Assembly: GCF_000498395.2 (NCBI RefSeq)
Contig: NZ_CP010979.1
Location: 5,853,501 to 5,917,500, forward strand
Direction: 5' to 3'
Source of the DNA: Pseudomonas putida S13.1.2
GTDB lineage: Bacteria > Pseudomonadota > Gammaproteobacteria > Pseudomonadales > Pseudomonadaceae
DNA length: 64,000 nucleotides
In this document: piece by piece, positions 13,344-21,627 of the stretch
Layout: each line of letters starts with the position of its first letter
Numbering within the stretch: the first letter of the stretch is position 1
Program-made: the position numbers and the translations under genes
The notes under the pieces: model-generated
What the model saw: the letters and a program-made list of their open reading frames with translations, nothing else
Told to the model about the DNA's origin: nothing
Databases searched by the model: none

Positions 13344-13372
13344 GCGCAGATCTGGTTGGGTAAGATCTGCGC
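13344..13372 (+). terminator. 10-bp hairpin between glmM and tpiA
   Basis: GCGCAGATCT (13344-13353) and AGATCTGCGC (13363-13372) pair perfectly around a 9-nt loop, 13 nt after glmM. The following bases (CCACTTTGACC) form only a weak T-tract, so complete termination is doubtful; it may partly uncouple tpiA-secG from the ftsH-folP-glmM transcript. Confidence 0.5.
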
Positions 13373-13396
13373 CCACTTTGACCGACGAGGTAAAGC

Positions 13397-14152
13397 ATGC
13401 GTCGCCCTATGGTAGCTGGTAACTGGAAGATGCACGGTACCCGCGCTAGCGTCGCTGAGCTGACCGAAGGCTTGAGCAATCTCGCCTTGCCGCGCGAAGT
13501 GGAAGTCGCAGTATTTCCGCCGGCCCTGTTCATCAATCAAGTGATCGATGGCCTGGCAGGTAAAGAAATTACTGTCGGCGCACAGAATTCTGCTGTACAA
13601 CCCGAACAGGGTGCGCTGACCGGGGAAGTTGCTCCGGCGCAGCTGGTCGAGGCAGGTTGCAAGTTGGTGTTGGTTGGTCATTCGGAGCGTCGCCAGATCA
13701 TTGGTGAAACTGACGAAGTGCTCAATCGCAAGTTTGCAGCGGCCCAGGCCAAAGGTTTGAAGCCAGTGCTTTGCATCGGGGAAACCCTTGAAGAGCGCGA
13801 GGCTGGCAAAACGCTCGAAGTTGTCGGGCGTCAACTAAGCAGTATCATCGAGGCATTCGGTGTTACGGCTTTTGCCAATGCAGTAATTGCCTATGAGCCT
13901 GTATGGGCCATCGGCACCGGCCTGACGGCCACGCCACAGCAGGCCCAGGATGTGCACGCCGCCATCCGCGGCCAGCTGGCGGCAGAAGATGCTGAAGTGG
14001 CTGCGAAGGTGCAGCTGCTCTACGGCGGCAGCGTGAAGGCGGCCAATGCGGCCGAACTGTTCGGCATGCCGGATATCGATGGGGGTCTCATTGGTGGGGC
14101 TTCCCTGAACGCAGACGAATTCGGTGCAATTTGTCGCGCCGCAGGAAACTGA
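13397..14152 (+). CDS. tpiA: Triosephosphate isomerase
   Basis: Interconverts dihydroxyacetone phosphate and glyceraldehyde-3-phosphate. 251 residues with the catalytic set: Lys in GNWKMHG (near 11), His in VGHSERR (about 95), Glu in AYEPVWAIGTG (about 167), plus the phosphate loops LYGGSVKAANA and GGLIGGAS. GACGAGG precedes ATG 13397. SecG begins 5 bp after its stop, so the two are co-translated; tpiA-secG is the standard Pseudomonas pair. Confidence 0.98.
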   Translation: MRRPMVAGNWKMHGTRASVAELTEGLSNLALPREVEVAVFPPALFINQVIDGLAGKEITVGAQNSAVQPEQGALTGEVAPAQLVEAGCKLVLVGHSERRQIIGETDEVLNRKFAAAQAKGLKPVLCIGETLEEREAGKTLEVVGRQLSSIIEAFGVTAFANAVIAYEPVWAIGTGLTATPQQAQDVHAAIRGQLAAEDAEVAAKVQLLYGGSVKAANAAELFGMPDIDGGLIGGASLNADEFGAICRAAGN

Positions 14153-14156
14153 ACAA

Positions 14157-14555
14157 ATGCTGGAAACAGTCATCGTTGTTTTTCATCTGTTGGCAGCGCT
14201 GTCGCTTGTAGTGCTGGTTCTGTTGCAACAGGGTAAGGGTGCGGAAGCAGGTGCATCTTTCGGCGCGGGTGCTTCAAACACCGTGTTCGGGAGCCAGGGC
14301 TCTGCAACGTTCCTAAGTAAATTCACTGCTATACTCGCTGCCACTTTCTTTTTGACAGCACTTGGGTTAGGATACTTCGCGAAGCAACAAGCTCACCAGC
14401 TTAGCCAAGCAGGTCTTCCAGATCCAGCAGTGCTAGAAGTGAAAGAGCCGCAGAAACCGGCAGTTAATGATGATGTACCGGTGCTCCAACAGCAGAAGAG
14501 CGAAACCACCAATAACGCTGGTGATGTACCTCCTCCGGCTCAAGAGCAGAAGTAA
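14157..14555 (+). CDS. secG: Preprotein translocase subunit SecG
   Basis: Small accessory subunit of the SecYEG channel. From ATG 14157 the 132-residue protein has two membrane helices (VIVVFHLLAALSLVVLVLLQ and ILAATFFLTALGLGYFA) joined by a cytoplasmic Gly/Ala loop AGASFGAGASNTVFGSQG, the family hallmark, and then a long Pro/Gln-rich hydrophilic tail typical of Pseudomonas SecG. An in-frame start 33 bp upstream, inside tpiA, is less likely. The two tRNA genes follow directly. Confidence 0.95.
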   Translation: MLETVIVVFHLLAALSLVVLVLLQQGKGAEAGASFGAGASNTVFGSQGSATFLSKFTAILAATFFLTALGLGYFAKQQAHQLSQAGLPDPAVLEVKEPQKPAVNDDVPVLQQQKSETTNNAGDVPPPAQEQK

Positions 14556-14576
14556 CGGGTTTCAAGTAGTAATATT

Positions 14577-14662
14577 GCCGAGGTGGTGGAATTGGTAGAC
14601 ACGCAACCTTGAGGTGGTTGTGCCCATAGGGTGTAGGGGTTCGAGTCCCCTTCTCGGTACCA
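14577..14662 (+). tRNA. tRNA-Leu (GAG anticodon)
   Basis: An 86-nt class II tRNA: acceptor GCCGAGG against TCTCGGT with terminal G-U pairs, D-arm with GGTAGACAC, anticodon stem CAACC/GGTTG holding the loop TTGAGGT (anticodon GAG at 14611-14613), a long variable arm, the T-arm GGGGTTCGAGTCCCC, discriminator A and an encoded CCA (14660-14662). It lies 21 bp after secG, the location seen in other pseudomonads. Confidence 0.97.
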
Positions 14663-14674
14663 ATTGAAGCTTGA

Positions 14675-14698
14675 GAGCCCGCTTTAGCGGGCTTTCTT
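14675..14698 (+). terminator. Intrinsic terminator after tRNA-Leu
   Basis: AGCCCGC (14676-14682), TTTA loop, GCGGGCT (14687-14693), followed by TTCTT. It closes the tpiA-secG-tRNA-Leu transcript. Confidence 0.85.
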
Positions 14699-14762
14699 GT
14701 AGGTGAACGTTTGGATTTGACCCTTAACAGGGTTCGGTCTTATACTTTCGCCCCAGCTTTGT

Positions 14763-14839
<77 letters not shown>

Positions 14840-14849
14840 GCTTCAGCGG

Positions 14850-14871
14850 AGCCCCTTTTCAGGGGCTTTTT
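14850..14871 (+). terminator. Intrinsic terminator after tRNA-fMet
   Basis: AGCCCC (14850-14855), loop TTTTCA, GGGGCT (14862-14867) and a five-T run (14867-14871). Readthrough into rimP is plausible because the stem is short. Confidence 0.8.
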
Positions 14872-14969
14872 GCTAACCGAACAGTTTTCGGCGTCGTTGT
14901 CCAACGGCGCTTTCAGGGATGGGCGCTTTGCCCATTTTTTATTTGCACAGCATGCACGAGGGGGTTCAG

Positions 14970-15428
14970 GTGTCGAGCAAGCTAGAACAGTTGCAGGCCT
15001 TGTTGGCCCCGGTTGTCGAGGGTCTGGGCTATCAGTGCTGGGGGATCGAATACGTTTCCCAGGGTAAGCATTCGGTACTGCGCATCTACATCGACAAGGA
15101 AGGCGGCATCCTGGTGGAAGACTGCGAAGCGGTCAGTCGTCAGGCCAGCGGCGTTCTCGATGTGGAAGATCCAATCAGCAGTGAGTACACCCTCGAGGTG
15201 TCTTCTCCAGGCATGGATCGCCCACTGTTCACTCTGGAACAGTTTGCCTCGCATGCCGGCGAACAAGTGAAGATCAAGCTGCGCTCACCCTTCGAGGGTC
15301 GTCGTAACTTCCAGGGCCTTCTCCGCGGTGTGGAGGAGCAGGATGTGGTGGTCCAGGTGGACAATCAGGAGTTCCTGCTGCCGATCGACTCGATCGACAA
15401 GGCCAATATTATTCCCAGTTTTGACTGA
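14970..15428 (+). CDS. rimP: Ribosome maturation factor RimP
   Basis: Needed for 30S maturation, acting with S12 assembly. I choose the GTG at 14970 because GAGGGGG lies 5 nt before it and it gives a 152-residue protein starting MSSKLEQLQALLAPVVEGLG, the P. aeruginosa length; ATG 14952 and an upstream GTG are also open. Core motifs are GIEYVSQGKHSVLRIYIDKEGG, the central DCEAVSRQAS, and SPGMDRPLFT at the domain junction. First protein gene of the nusA-infB operon. Confidence 0.95.
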   Translation: MSSKLEQLQALLAPVVEGLGYQCWGIEYVSQGKHSVLRIYIDKEGGILVEDCEAVSRQASGVLDVEDPISSEYTLEVSSPGMDRPLFTLEQFASHAGEQVKIKLRSPFEGRRNFQGLLRGVEEQDVVVQVDNQEFLLPIDSIDKANIIPSFD

Positions 15429-15436
15429 GACGTGCC

Positions 15437-15460
15437 GGGCCCGGCGGACTATCCGGGCCC
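15437..15460 (+). other. 8-bp GC hairpin between rimP and nusA
   Basis: GGGCCCGG (15437-15444) pairs with CCGGGCCC (15453-15460) around CGGACTAT. No T-run follows, so this is an intercistronic structure rather than a terminator. Confidence 0.5.
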
Positions 15461-15487
15461 AATGGCTTGCGCAAGGCGAGGCGTACG

Positions 15488-16969
15488 ATGAGCAAAGAAG
15501 TACTGCTGGTTGTTGAATCGGTATCCAACGAAAAAGGTGTACCGCCCGGCGTCATTTTCGAAGCGCTGGAGGTGGCCCTGGCCACTGCGACCAAAAAACG
15601 TTTTGAAGACGAAGTCGATCTGCGTGTGGAAATCAACCGCCACACCGGTAGCTACGAGACCTTCCGTCGCTGGACCGTGGTCGACGAAGCCGATCTTGAT
15701 GATCCGGCGATCGAAACCTGGCTGGACAAGATCAAGGACACTCATCCCGAAGCCAAGATTGGTGACGTGATCGAGGAGAAGATCGAGTCCATCGAGTTCG
15801 GTCGTATCGCCGCCCAGACCGCCAAGCAGGTCATCGTGCAGAAGGTCCGTGAGGCCGAGCGTGCCCAGGTGGTCGATGCCTACCGCGAACGCGTAGGCGA
15901 GATCATCTCCGGTACCGTCAAAAAGGTTACCCGCGACAACGTCATCGTTGACCTGGGCAACAACGCCGAGGCCTTGCTGGCCCGCGAAGATATCATTCCG
16001 CGCGAAACCTTCCGTGTGGGTGTGCGCCTGCGTGCACTGCTCAAGGAAATTCGCACTGAAAACCGTGGTCCTCAGCTGATCCTGTCGCGCACCGCGCCGC
16101 AGATGCTGATCGAGCTTTTCCGCATTGAAGTGCCGGAAATTGCCGAGGGCCTCATTGAAGTCATGGCTGCTTCCCGTGATCCGGGTTCGCGAGCCAAGAT
16201 CGCCGTCCGCTCCAAGGACAAGCGCATCGACCCGCAAGGCGCCTGTATCGGCATGCGTGGTTCGCGCGTCCAAGCTGTATCCGGGGAGTTGGGTGGTGAG
16301 CGTGTGGATATCGTCCTCTGGGACGATAACCCGGCGCAGTTCGTCATCAACGCCATGTCGCCGGCTGAAGTCGCGGCGATCATCGTTGATGAAGATGCCC
16401 ATGCCATGGACATCGCCGTCGCCGAGGATAACCTGGCCCAGGCCATTGGTCGTGGCGGTCAGAACGTTCGTCTTGCCAGTCAGTTGACCGGCTGGACGCT
16501 GAACGTGATGACCGAGAAGGACATTCAGGCCAAGCAGCAGGCCGAAACAGGTGACATCCTGCGCAATTTCATCGATGAACTGGAAGTCGACGAGGAGCTG
16601 GCCCAAGTGCTGGTCGACGAAGGCTTTACCAGCCTCGAAGAAATTGCCTACGTACCGTTGGAAGAAATGCTCAACATCGATGGCTTTGACGAAGATATCG
16701 TCAATGAGCTCCGCGCTCGAGCCAAGGACCGTTTGTTGACCAAGGCCATCGCTACCGAAGAAAAACTGGCAGACGCCCACCCGGCCGAAGACCTGCTCTC
16801 TCTTGAGGGTATGGACAAAGACCTGGCGGCTGAACTGGCGGTGCGCGGCGTGGTTAACCGCGAAGACCTGGCCGAGCAGTCGATCGACGATCTGCTCGAC
16901 ATCGACGGCATCGACGAAGAGCGTGCCGGCAAGTTGATCATGGCCGCCCGAGCCCATTGGTTCGAGTAA
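15488..16969 (+). CDS. nusA: Transcription termination/antitermination factor NusA
   Basis: Binds RNA polymerase to modulate pausing, termination and rrn antitermination. From ATG 15488 (MSKEVLLVVESVSNEKGVPP) the protein has 493 residues: N-terminal polymerase-binding domain, S1 domain (around 135-200, ISGTVKKVTRDNVIVDLGN), two KH domains (GSRAKIAVRSKDKRIDPQGACIG region and AIGRGGQNVRLAS) and two acidic C-terminal repeats (about 360-490). An in-frame ATG at 15467 adds 7 unlikely residues. Confidence 0.97.
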   Translation: MSKEVLLVVESVSNEKGVPPGVIFEALEVALATATKKRFEDEVDLRVEINRHTGSYETFRRWTVVDEADLDDPAIETWLDKIKDTHPEAKIGDVIEEKIESIEFGRIAAQTAKQVIVQKVREAERAQVVDAYRERVGEIISGTVKKVTRDNVIVDLGNNAEALLAREDIIPRETFRVGVRLRALLKEIRTENRGPQLILSRTAPQMLIELFRIEVPEIAEGLIEVMAASRDPGSRAKIAVRSKDKRIDPQGACIGMRGSRVQAVSGELGGERVDIVLWDDNPAQFVINAMSPAEVAAIIVDEDAHAMDIAVAEDNLAQAIGRGGQNVRLASQLTGWTLNVMTEKDIQAKQQAETGDILRNFIDELEVDEELAQVLVDEGFTSLEEIAYVPLEEMLNIDGFDEDIVNELRARAKDRLLTKAIATEEKLADAHPAEDLLSLEGMDKDLAAELAVRGVVNREDLAEQSIDDLLDIDGIDEERAGKLIMAARAHWFE

Positions 16970-16996
16970 TTAGGCGCGGCCTGAGGAGAGAAGTGC

Positions 16997-19525
16997 ATGA
17001 CGCAAGTCACGGTGAAAGAACTGGCCCAAGAGGTCGAGGCACCGGTAGAGCGCCTGCTGCAGCAGATGCGTGAGGCAGGTCTGCCGCACACCGACGCCGG
17101 TCAGGTAGTGACCGACAATGAGAAGCAGACCCTGCTGACTCATTTGAAAAGCAGCCATAAGAGCAAGGCGGAAGAACCGCGCAAGATTACCTTGCAGCGC
17201 AAAACCACCAGCACCCTGCGTGTCGCCGGTAGCAAGAGCATTAGCGTAGAAGTACGCAAGAAGAAAGTATTCGTGCAGCGCAGCCCGGAAGAAATCCAGG
17301 CTGAGCAGAAGCGTGAAGTGGAAGAGCGCCGCGCGGCCGAAAACGCCGCTCGCGACAAGGTTGACGCCGATGTTCGCCAGCGCAACGAAGATCAGGCTCG
17401 CCGTCAGGCAGCCAACTCTGCTGTAGCCGCCCCTGCGCCTGCTGCCAAGCCAGAGCCGGCACCTGCCGCTGCCCCGGCCCCGGTAGTCGCTGACGCCCCG
17501 GCCTCCGAAGACGCTGCAGCCCGTGCTGCCGAGCGCAAGAAAGACGAGACCCGTCGCAACGAAAGCCGCACCCGTGATGACGATCGTCGTCGTGGCGAGG
17601 CGCCTCGTGTGTCGATCAAGGTCAAGGTCAAGGAAAAGGAAAAGGCCCCGACTCCGCGTGCTGCTCCGCGTACCACCGACGAAGAGAGCGATGGCGCTCG
17701 TCGCGGTCGTGGTGGCAAGGGCAAGCTGAAGAAGCGTAACCAGCATGGCTTCCAGAACCCGACCGGCCCCGTCATCCGTGACGTGACCATCGGCGAGACC
17801 ATCACGGTCTCCGAACTGGCCAACCAGATGTCCGTCAAGGGCGCTGAAGTCGTCAAGTTCATGTTCAAGATGGGCACCCCGGTTACCATCAACCAGGTAC
17901 TCGACCAGGAAACCGCTCAGCTGATCGCAGAAGAGCTGGGCCACAAGGTCACCCTGGTCAGCGACACCGCCCTGGAAGACTCCCTGGCCGAATCGCTGAA
18001 ATTCGAAGGCCAGACCGAGTCGCGTGCACCGGTGGTTACTGTCATGGGTCACGTTGACCATGGTAAGACCTCGCTGCTCGACTACATCCGTCGTGCCAAG
18101 GTTGCCGCAGGCGAAGCCGGTGGTATCACCCAGCACATCGGTGCCTACCACGTGGAAACCGACCGTGGCATGGTCACCTTCCTCGACACCCCGGGCCACG
18201 CAGCTTTCACCCAGATGCGTGCACGTGGTGCCAAGGCGACCGACATCGTCATCCTGGTGGTGGCGGCGGACGACGGCGTGATGCCGCAAACCCGCGAAGC
18301 CGTTCAGCATGCCAAGGCAGCTGGCGTTCCGCTGGTGGTTGCGGTGAACAAGATCGACAAGCCAGGTGCTGACCTCGATCGCATCCGCAACGAACTGTCC
18401 GTCGAAGGCGTAACCTCCGAGGAATGGGGTGGTGACACGCCATTCGTCAAGGTTTCGGCGAAGATGGGTACCGGTGTCGACGAACTGCTCGAAGCCGTCC
18501 TGCTGCAGGCCGAGATCCTCGAGCTGAGCGCAACCCCGACCGCTCCAGGTCGTGGTGTGGTCGTCGAATCGCGCCTGGACAAGGGCCGTGGCCCAGTGGC
18601 CACCATCCTGGTTCAGGACGGTACGCTGCGTCAGGGCGACATGGTGCTGTGCGGTTCCAACTATGGCCGCGTGCGTGCCATGCTCGACGAGAACGGCAAG
18701 CCTGTGAAGGAAGCCGGCCCGTCGATCCCGGTCGAAATCCTCGGCCTGGACGGTACCCCGGAAGCCGGTGACGAGCTGTCCGTGGTTGCCGACGAGAAGA
18801 AAGCCCGCGAAGTTGCCATGTTCCGTCAAGGCAAGTACCGCGAGGTCAAGCTGGCCCGTGCTCACGCTGGCAAGCTGGAAAACATCTTCGAGACCATGGG
18901 TCAGGAAGAGAAGAAGACCCTCAACATCGTCCTCAAGACCGATGTGCGTGGTTCCCTGGAAGCGTTGAACGGTTCGCTCGGCGGCCTGGGCAACGACGAA
19001 GTCCAGGTACGCGTGATCGGTGGCGGTGTGGGTGGTATCACCGAAAGCGACGCCAACCTGGCGCTGGCTTCGAATGCAGTACTGTTCGGCTTCAACGTGC
19101 GTGCCGATGCCGGCGCGCGCAAGATCGTCGAGCAGGAAGGTCTGGATATGCGTTACTACAACGTGATCTACGACATCATCGAAGACGTCAAGAAGGCCCT
19201 GACCGGTATGCTCGGCAGCGATGTTCGCGAGAACATCCTGGGTGTCGCCGAAGTGCGTGACGTGTTCCGTTCGCCGAAGTTCGGCGCCATCGCTGGCTGT
19301 ATGGTCATCGAGGGTACCGTGTACCGTAACCGTCCGATCCGCGTTCTGCGCGAAGACGTGGTTATCTTCGAAGGCGAGCTGGAATCGCTGCGTCGCTTCA
19401 AGGACGACGCCGCCGAAGTGCGTAACGGCATGGAGTGCGGTATTGGCGTCAAGAGCTACAACGACGTCAAGGTCGGTGACAAGATCGAAGTCTTCGAGAA
19501 AGTCCAGGTGGCTCGTACCCTCTAA
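16997..19525 (+). CDS. infB: Translation initiation factor IF-2
   Basis: GTPase that places fMet-tRNA on the 30S subunit. 842 residues: an N-terminal helical domain (TQVTVKELAQEVEAPVERLL), a long Ala/Pro- and Lys/Arg-rich linker (about 100-260), then the G domain with GHVDHGKTS, DTPGHAAF and NKIDKPGAD, the two beta-barrel domains and the fMet-binding C2 domain (MECGIGVKSYNDVKVGD). GAGGAGAG stands before ATG 16997. Operon position nusA-infB-rbfA as in E. coli. I did not look for internal in-frame starts that would give shorter isoforms. Confidence 0.98.
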   Translation: MTQVTVKELAQEVEAPVERLLQQMREAGLPHTDAGQVVTDNEKQTLLTHLKSSHKSKAEEPRKITLQRKTTSTLRVAGSKSISVEVRKKKVFVQRSPEEIQAEQKREVEERRAAENAARDKVDADVRQRNEDQARRQAANSAVAAPAPAAKPEPAPAAAPAPVVADAPASEDAAARAAERKKDETRRNESRTRDDDRRRGEAPRVSIKVKVKEKEKAPTPRAAPRTTDEESDGARRGRGGKGKLKKRNQHGFQNPTGPVIRDVTIGETITVSELANQMSVKGAEVVKFMFKMGTPVTINQVLDQETAQLIAEELGHKVTLVSDTALEDSLAESLKFEGQTESRAPVVTVMGHVDHGKTSLLDYIRRAKVAAGEAGGITQHIGAYHVETDRGMVTFLDTPGHAAFTQMRARGAKATDIVILVVAADDGVMPQTREAVQHAKAAGVPLVVAVNKIDKPGADLDRIRNELSVEGVTSEEWGGDTPFVKVSAKMGTGVDELLEAVLLQAEILELSATPTAPGRGVVVESRLDKGRGPVATILVQDGTLRQGDMVLCGSNYGRVRAMLDENGKPVKEAGPSIPVEILGLDGTPEAGDELSVVADEKKAREVAMFRQGKYREVKLARAHAGKLENIFETMGQEEKKTLNIVLKTDVRGSLEALNGSLGGLGNDEVQVRVIGGGVGGITESDANLALASNAVLFGFNVRADAGARKIVEQEGLDMRYYNVIYDIIEDVKKALTGMLGSDVRENILGVAEVRDVFRSPKFGAIAGCMVIEGTVYRNRPIRVLREDVVIFEGELESLRRFKDDAAEVRNGMECGIGVKSYNDVKVGDKIEVFEKVQVARTL

Positions 19526-19536
19526 GGGCGAGCAAG

Positions 19537-19567
19537 CCGCAAACCGCCGCTACAGGGCGGTTTGCGG
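19537..19567 (+). other. 12-bp hairpin after infB
   Basis: CCGCAAACCGCC (19537-19548) pairs with GGCGGTTTGCGG (19556-19567), starting 12 bp after the infB stop. It has no T-run. Together with the next hairpin it forms a tandem structure between infB and rbfA. Confidence 0.6.
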
Positions 19568-19582
19568 CACCTCTTCAGGTAG

Positions 19583-19612
19583 CGCCCGGTCAGGCATTGG
19601 TCTGACCGGGCG
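19583..19612 (+). terminator. 11-bp hairpin before rbfA, weak terminator
   Basis: CGCCCGGTCAG (19583-19593) and CTGACCGGGCG (19602-19612) pair perfectly around GCATTGGT and are followed by TTTGCCGCTTT. The short T-tract suggests partial termination, lowering rbfA-truB relative to infB. Confidence 0.55.
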
Positions 19613-19641
19613 TTTGCCGCTTTAAGTTACAGGTAGCAAGA

Positions 19642-20040
19642 ATGGCCAAAGAATACAGCCGTACCCAACGTATCGGCGATCAGATGCAGCGCGAGCTGGC
19701 CGAGCTGATCCGTCGCGAAGTCAAGGACCCACGTGTCGGTCTGGTTACCATCACCGCCGTGGACGTCAGCCGTGACCTGGGCCATGCCAAGGTGTTCATC
19801 ACCGTCATGGGCGAGGAAACGCCAGATGCCGTGAAGCAGTCGCTGAAGGCACTGAACAGTGCTGCCAGCTTCCTGCGTCTGCACCTTGGCCGCTCGATGC
19901 AACTGCGCAGCGTGCCGCAGCTGCACTTCCACTTCGATGAAAGCGTCAGCCGCGGTGTGCACCTGTCGGCGCTGATCGAGCGTGCAGTGGCCGAAGACCG
20001 CCTGCACAAGGATACCGACGAGCTGGACACCAAGGAGTAA
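19642..20040 (+). CDS. rbfA: Ribosome-binding factor A
   Basis: Binds free 30S subunits and helps process the 16S rRNA 5' end, important in the cold. 132 residues with the KH-type fold: KEYSRTQRIGDQMQRELAEL, VKDPRVGLVTITAVDVSRD, and the C-terminal VPQLHFHFDESV. Start ATG 19642. TruB begins 4 bp after its stop, with AAGGAG inside the rbfA end as ribosome site, so the two are coupled. Confidence 0.97.
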   Translation: MAKEYSRTQRIGDQMQRELAELIRREVKDPRVGLVTITAVDVSRDLGHAKVFITVMGEETPDAVKQSLKALNSAASFLRLHLGRSMQLRSVPQLHFHFDESVSRGVHLSALIERAVAEDRLHKDTDELDTKE

Positions 20041-20043
20041 GCG

Positions 20044-20961
20044 GTGGCCCAGGTCAAACGTATCCGCCGCAATGTCAGCGGCATCATCCTGCTCGACAAG
20101 CCTTTGGGCTTCACGTCCAACGCCGCCCTGCAAAAAGTGCGCTGGCTGCTCAACGCGGAAAAGGCTGGCCACACCGGTAGCCTCGACCCGTTGGCAACCG
20201 GCGTGCTGCCGCTGTGCTTCGGCGAGGCGACCAAGTTTTCGCAGTACTTGCTCGATTCCGACAAGGGCTACGAAACCGTCATGCAGATGGGGCAGACTAC
20301 CAACACCGGCGATGCCGAAGGTGAGGTGCTGCAGACCCGCGACGTGACCGTTGGTCGTGCCGACATCGAAGCGGTGCTGCCACGTTTTCGTGGCCCGATC
20401 AGCCAGATACCGCCCATGTACTCGGCGCTCAAGCGTGACGGCCAGCCACTTTACAAACTGGCGCGTGCAGGAGAGGTAGTGGAGCGCGAGGCGCGTTCTG
20501 TTACTATTAACCGCTTGGAGTTGCTGGAGTGTGAAGGCACCCGTGCACGGTTGACCGTAGGATGCAGCAAAGGCACCTATATCCGCACCCTGGTGGAGGA
20601 TATCGGCGAGGCCCTTGGTTGCGGCGCCTATGTCGCCGAGCTGCGCAGGACCCAGGCCGGGCCCTTCGCGCTGGCACAGACGGTCACCCTCGAAGCGCTC
20701 GAACAGGCCCACGCCGAAGGCGGCAACGAAGCGCTCGATCGCTTCCTGATGCCCTCGGACAGCGGTCTGCAGGACTGGCCCATGGTGTGCCTGTCCGAGC
20801 ACAGTGCGTTCTACTGGCTGCATGGGCAGGCGGTACGCGCACCGGACGCGCCACAGTTTGGCATGGTCCGGGTACAGGATCACAATGCGCGCTTCATCGG
20901 TATCGGTGAAGTGAGCGAAGACGGGCGCATTGCGCCGCGTCGGCTGATTCGGTCGGAATGA
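20044..20961 (+). CDS. truB: tRNA pseudouridine(55) synthase
   Basis: Isomerises U55 in the T-loop of all elongator tRNAs. 305 residues from GTG 20044 (AAGGAG 7-10 nt upstream). The catalytic aspartate is in GSLDPLATGVLPLCFGEATK; other family segments are GIILLDKPLGFTSN at the N-terminus, the tRNA-binding YSALKRDGQPLYKLARAG and the KGTYIRTLVEDIGEALG strand. The last 60 residues form a PUA-like domain. Part of the rbfA-truB-rpsO-pnp series. Confidence 0.97.
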   Translation: MAQVKRIRRNVSGIILLDKPLGFTSNAALQKVRWLLNAEKAGHTGSLDPLATGVLPLCFGEATKFSQYLLDSDKGYETVMQMGQTTNTGDAEGEVLQTRDVTVGRADIEAVLPRFRGPISQIPPMYSALKRDGQPLYKLARAGEVVEREARSVTINRLELLECEGTRARLTVGCSKGTYIRTLVEDIGEALGCGAYVAELRRTQAGPFALAQTVTLEALEQAHAEGGNEALDRFLMPSDSGLQDWPMVCLSEHSAFYWLHGQAVRAPDAPQFGMVRVQDHNARFIGIGEVSEDGRIAPRRLIRSE

Positions 20962-21070
20962 CCGAAACCGTGGGGTGAGGCTTCGGCCGAGCGCTACGGA
21001 ATCAAGGGTGGCTGTCAGTAGGCACGGTCACACCTTTTTTATTAATACAGGGATTTGTCCCTGGCCTATT

Positions 21071-21089
21071 GGACCCCGCTTGCGGGATC
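21071..21089 (+). promoter_or_regulatory. Hairpin in the rpsO leader
   Basis: GGACCCCGC, TT, GCGGGATCC forms a near-perfect 9-bp stem ending about 19 nt before the S15 start codon and 10 nt before its GGAG ribosome site. In E. coli S15 represses its own translation through structure at this position; that the same happens here is an inference from location. Confidence 0.45.
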
Positions 21090-21108
21090 CGTTATCAGGA
21101 GAAGCCAC

Positions 21109-21378
21109 ATGGCCCTCAGCGTTGAAGAAAAAGCTCAAATCGTTACCGACTACCAGCAAGCTGCTGGCGACACTGGTAGCCCGGAAGTTCAGGTTGCTCT
21201 GCTGACCGCGAACATCAACAAGCTGCAAGGCCACTTCAAGGCCAACGGTAAAGACCACCACTCGCGTCGTGGCCTGATCCGCATGGTAAACCAGCGTCGT
21301 AAGCTGCTGGACTACCTGAAGGGCAAAGACACCACTCGTTACAGCGCCCTGATCGGTCGCCTGGGCCTGCGTCGCTAA
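21109..21378 (+). CDS. rpsO: 30S ribosomal protein S15
   Basis: Primary 16S rRNA-binding protein that organises the central domain of the 30S subunit. From ATG 21109 (AGGAG site; MALSVEEKAQIVTDYQQ) it has 89 residues, the standard length, with the S15 signature LQGHFKANGKDHHSRRGLIRM split around residues 35-55 and the C-terminal LLDYLKGKDTTRYSALIGRLGLRR. Upstream in-frame starts are in the leader. Followed by pnp, the conserved rpsO-pnp pair. Confidence 0.98.
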   Translation: MALSVEEKAQIVTDYQQAAGDTGSPEVQVALLTANINKLQGHFKANGKDHHSRRGLIRMVNQRRKLLDYLKGKDTTRYSALIGRLGLRR

Positions 21379-21469
21379 TAGCGGCCTGGTCAGTGGTGTG
21401 CATGGCGTGTCTCATGCATTGGCAGCGCTGCCTGGCAGCGTTGTCTATGGGCACGCCGTGCGTATCTCC

Positions 21470-21539
21470 GAGGTTGGCAGCCTGGTGAAGTGGAGCGGTT
21501 TTCCGCTCTCTAACCAGGCTCCCAGCCTCGTGTTGTATC
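21470..21539 (+). promoter_or_regulatory. Long hairpin in the pnp leader, probable RNase III target
   Basis: Outer arms GAGGTTGGCAGCCTGGT (from 21470) and ACCAGGCTCCCAGCCTC (to 21539) pair almost completely, and the inner arms GAGCGG and CCGCTC close on a TTTT loop. The double-stranded region lies in the rpsO-pnp spacer about 90 nt before the pnp start. In E. coli an RNase III-cut stem at this place lets PNPase destroy its own message; the arrangement suggests the same autoregulation here. Confidence 0.6.
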
Positions 21540-21627
21540 TGGACGGTCAATGGGGCCGATTCCCCGTTCTGCCCACAAATTCGCAAGAAACCAGTTCCCC
21601 CAGAGCCACTGAAAAAGGTAGGAAACC

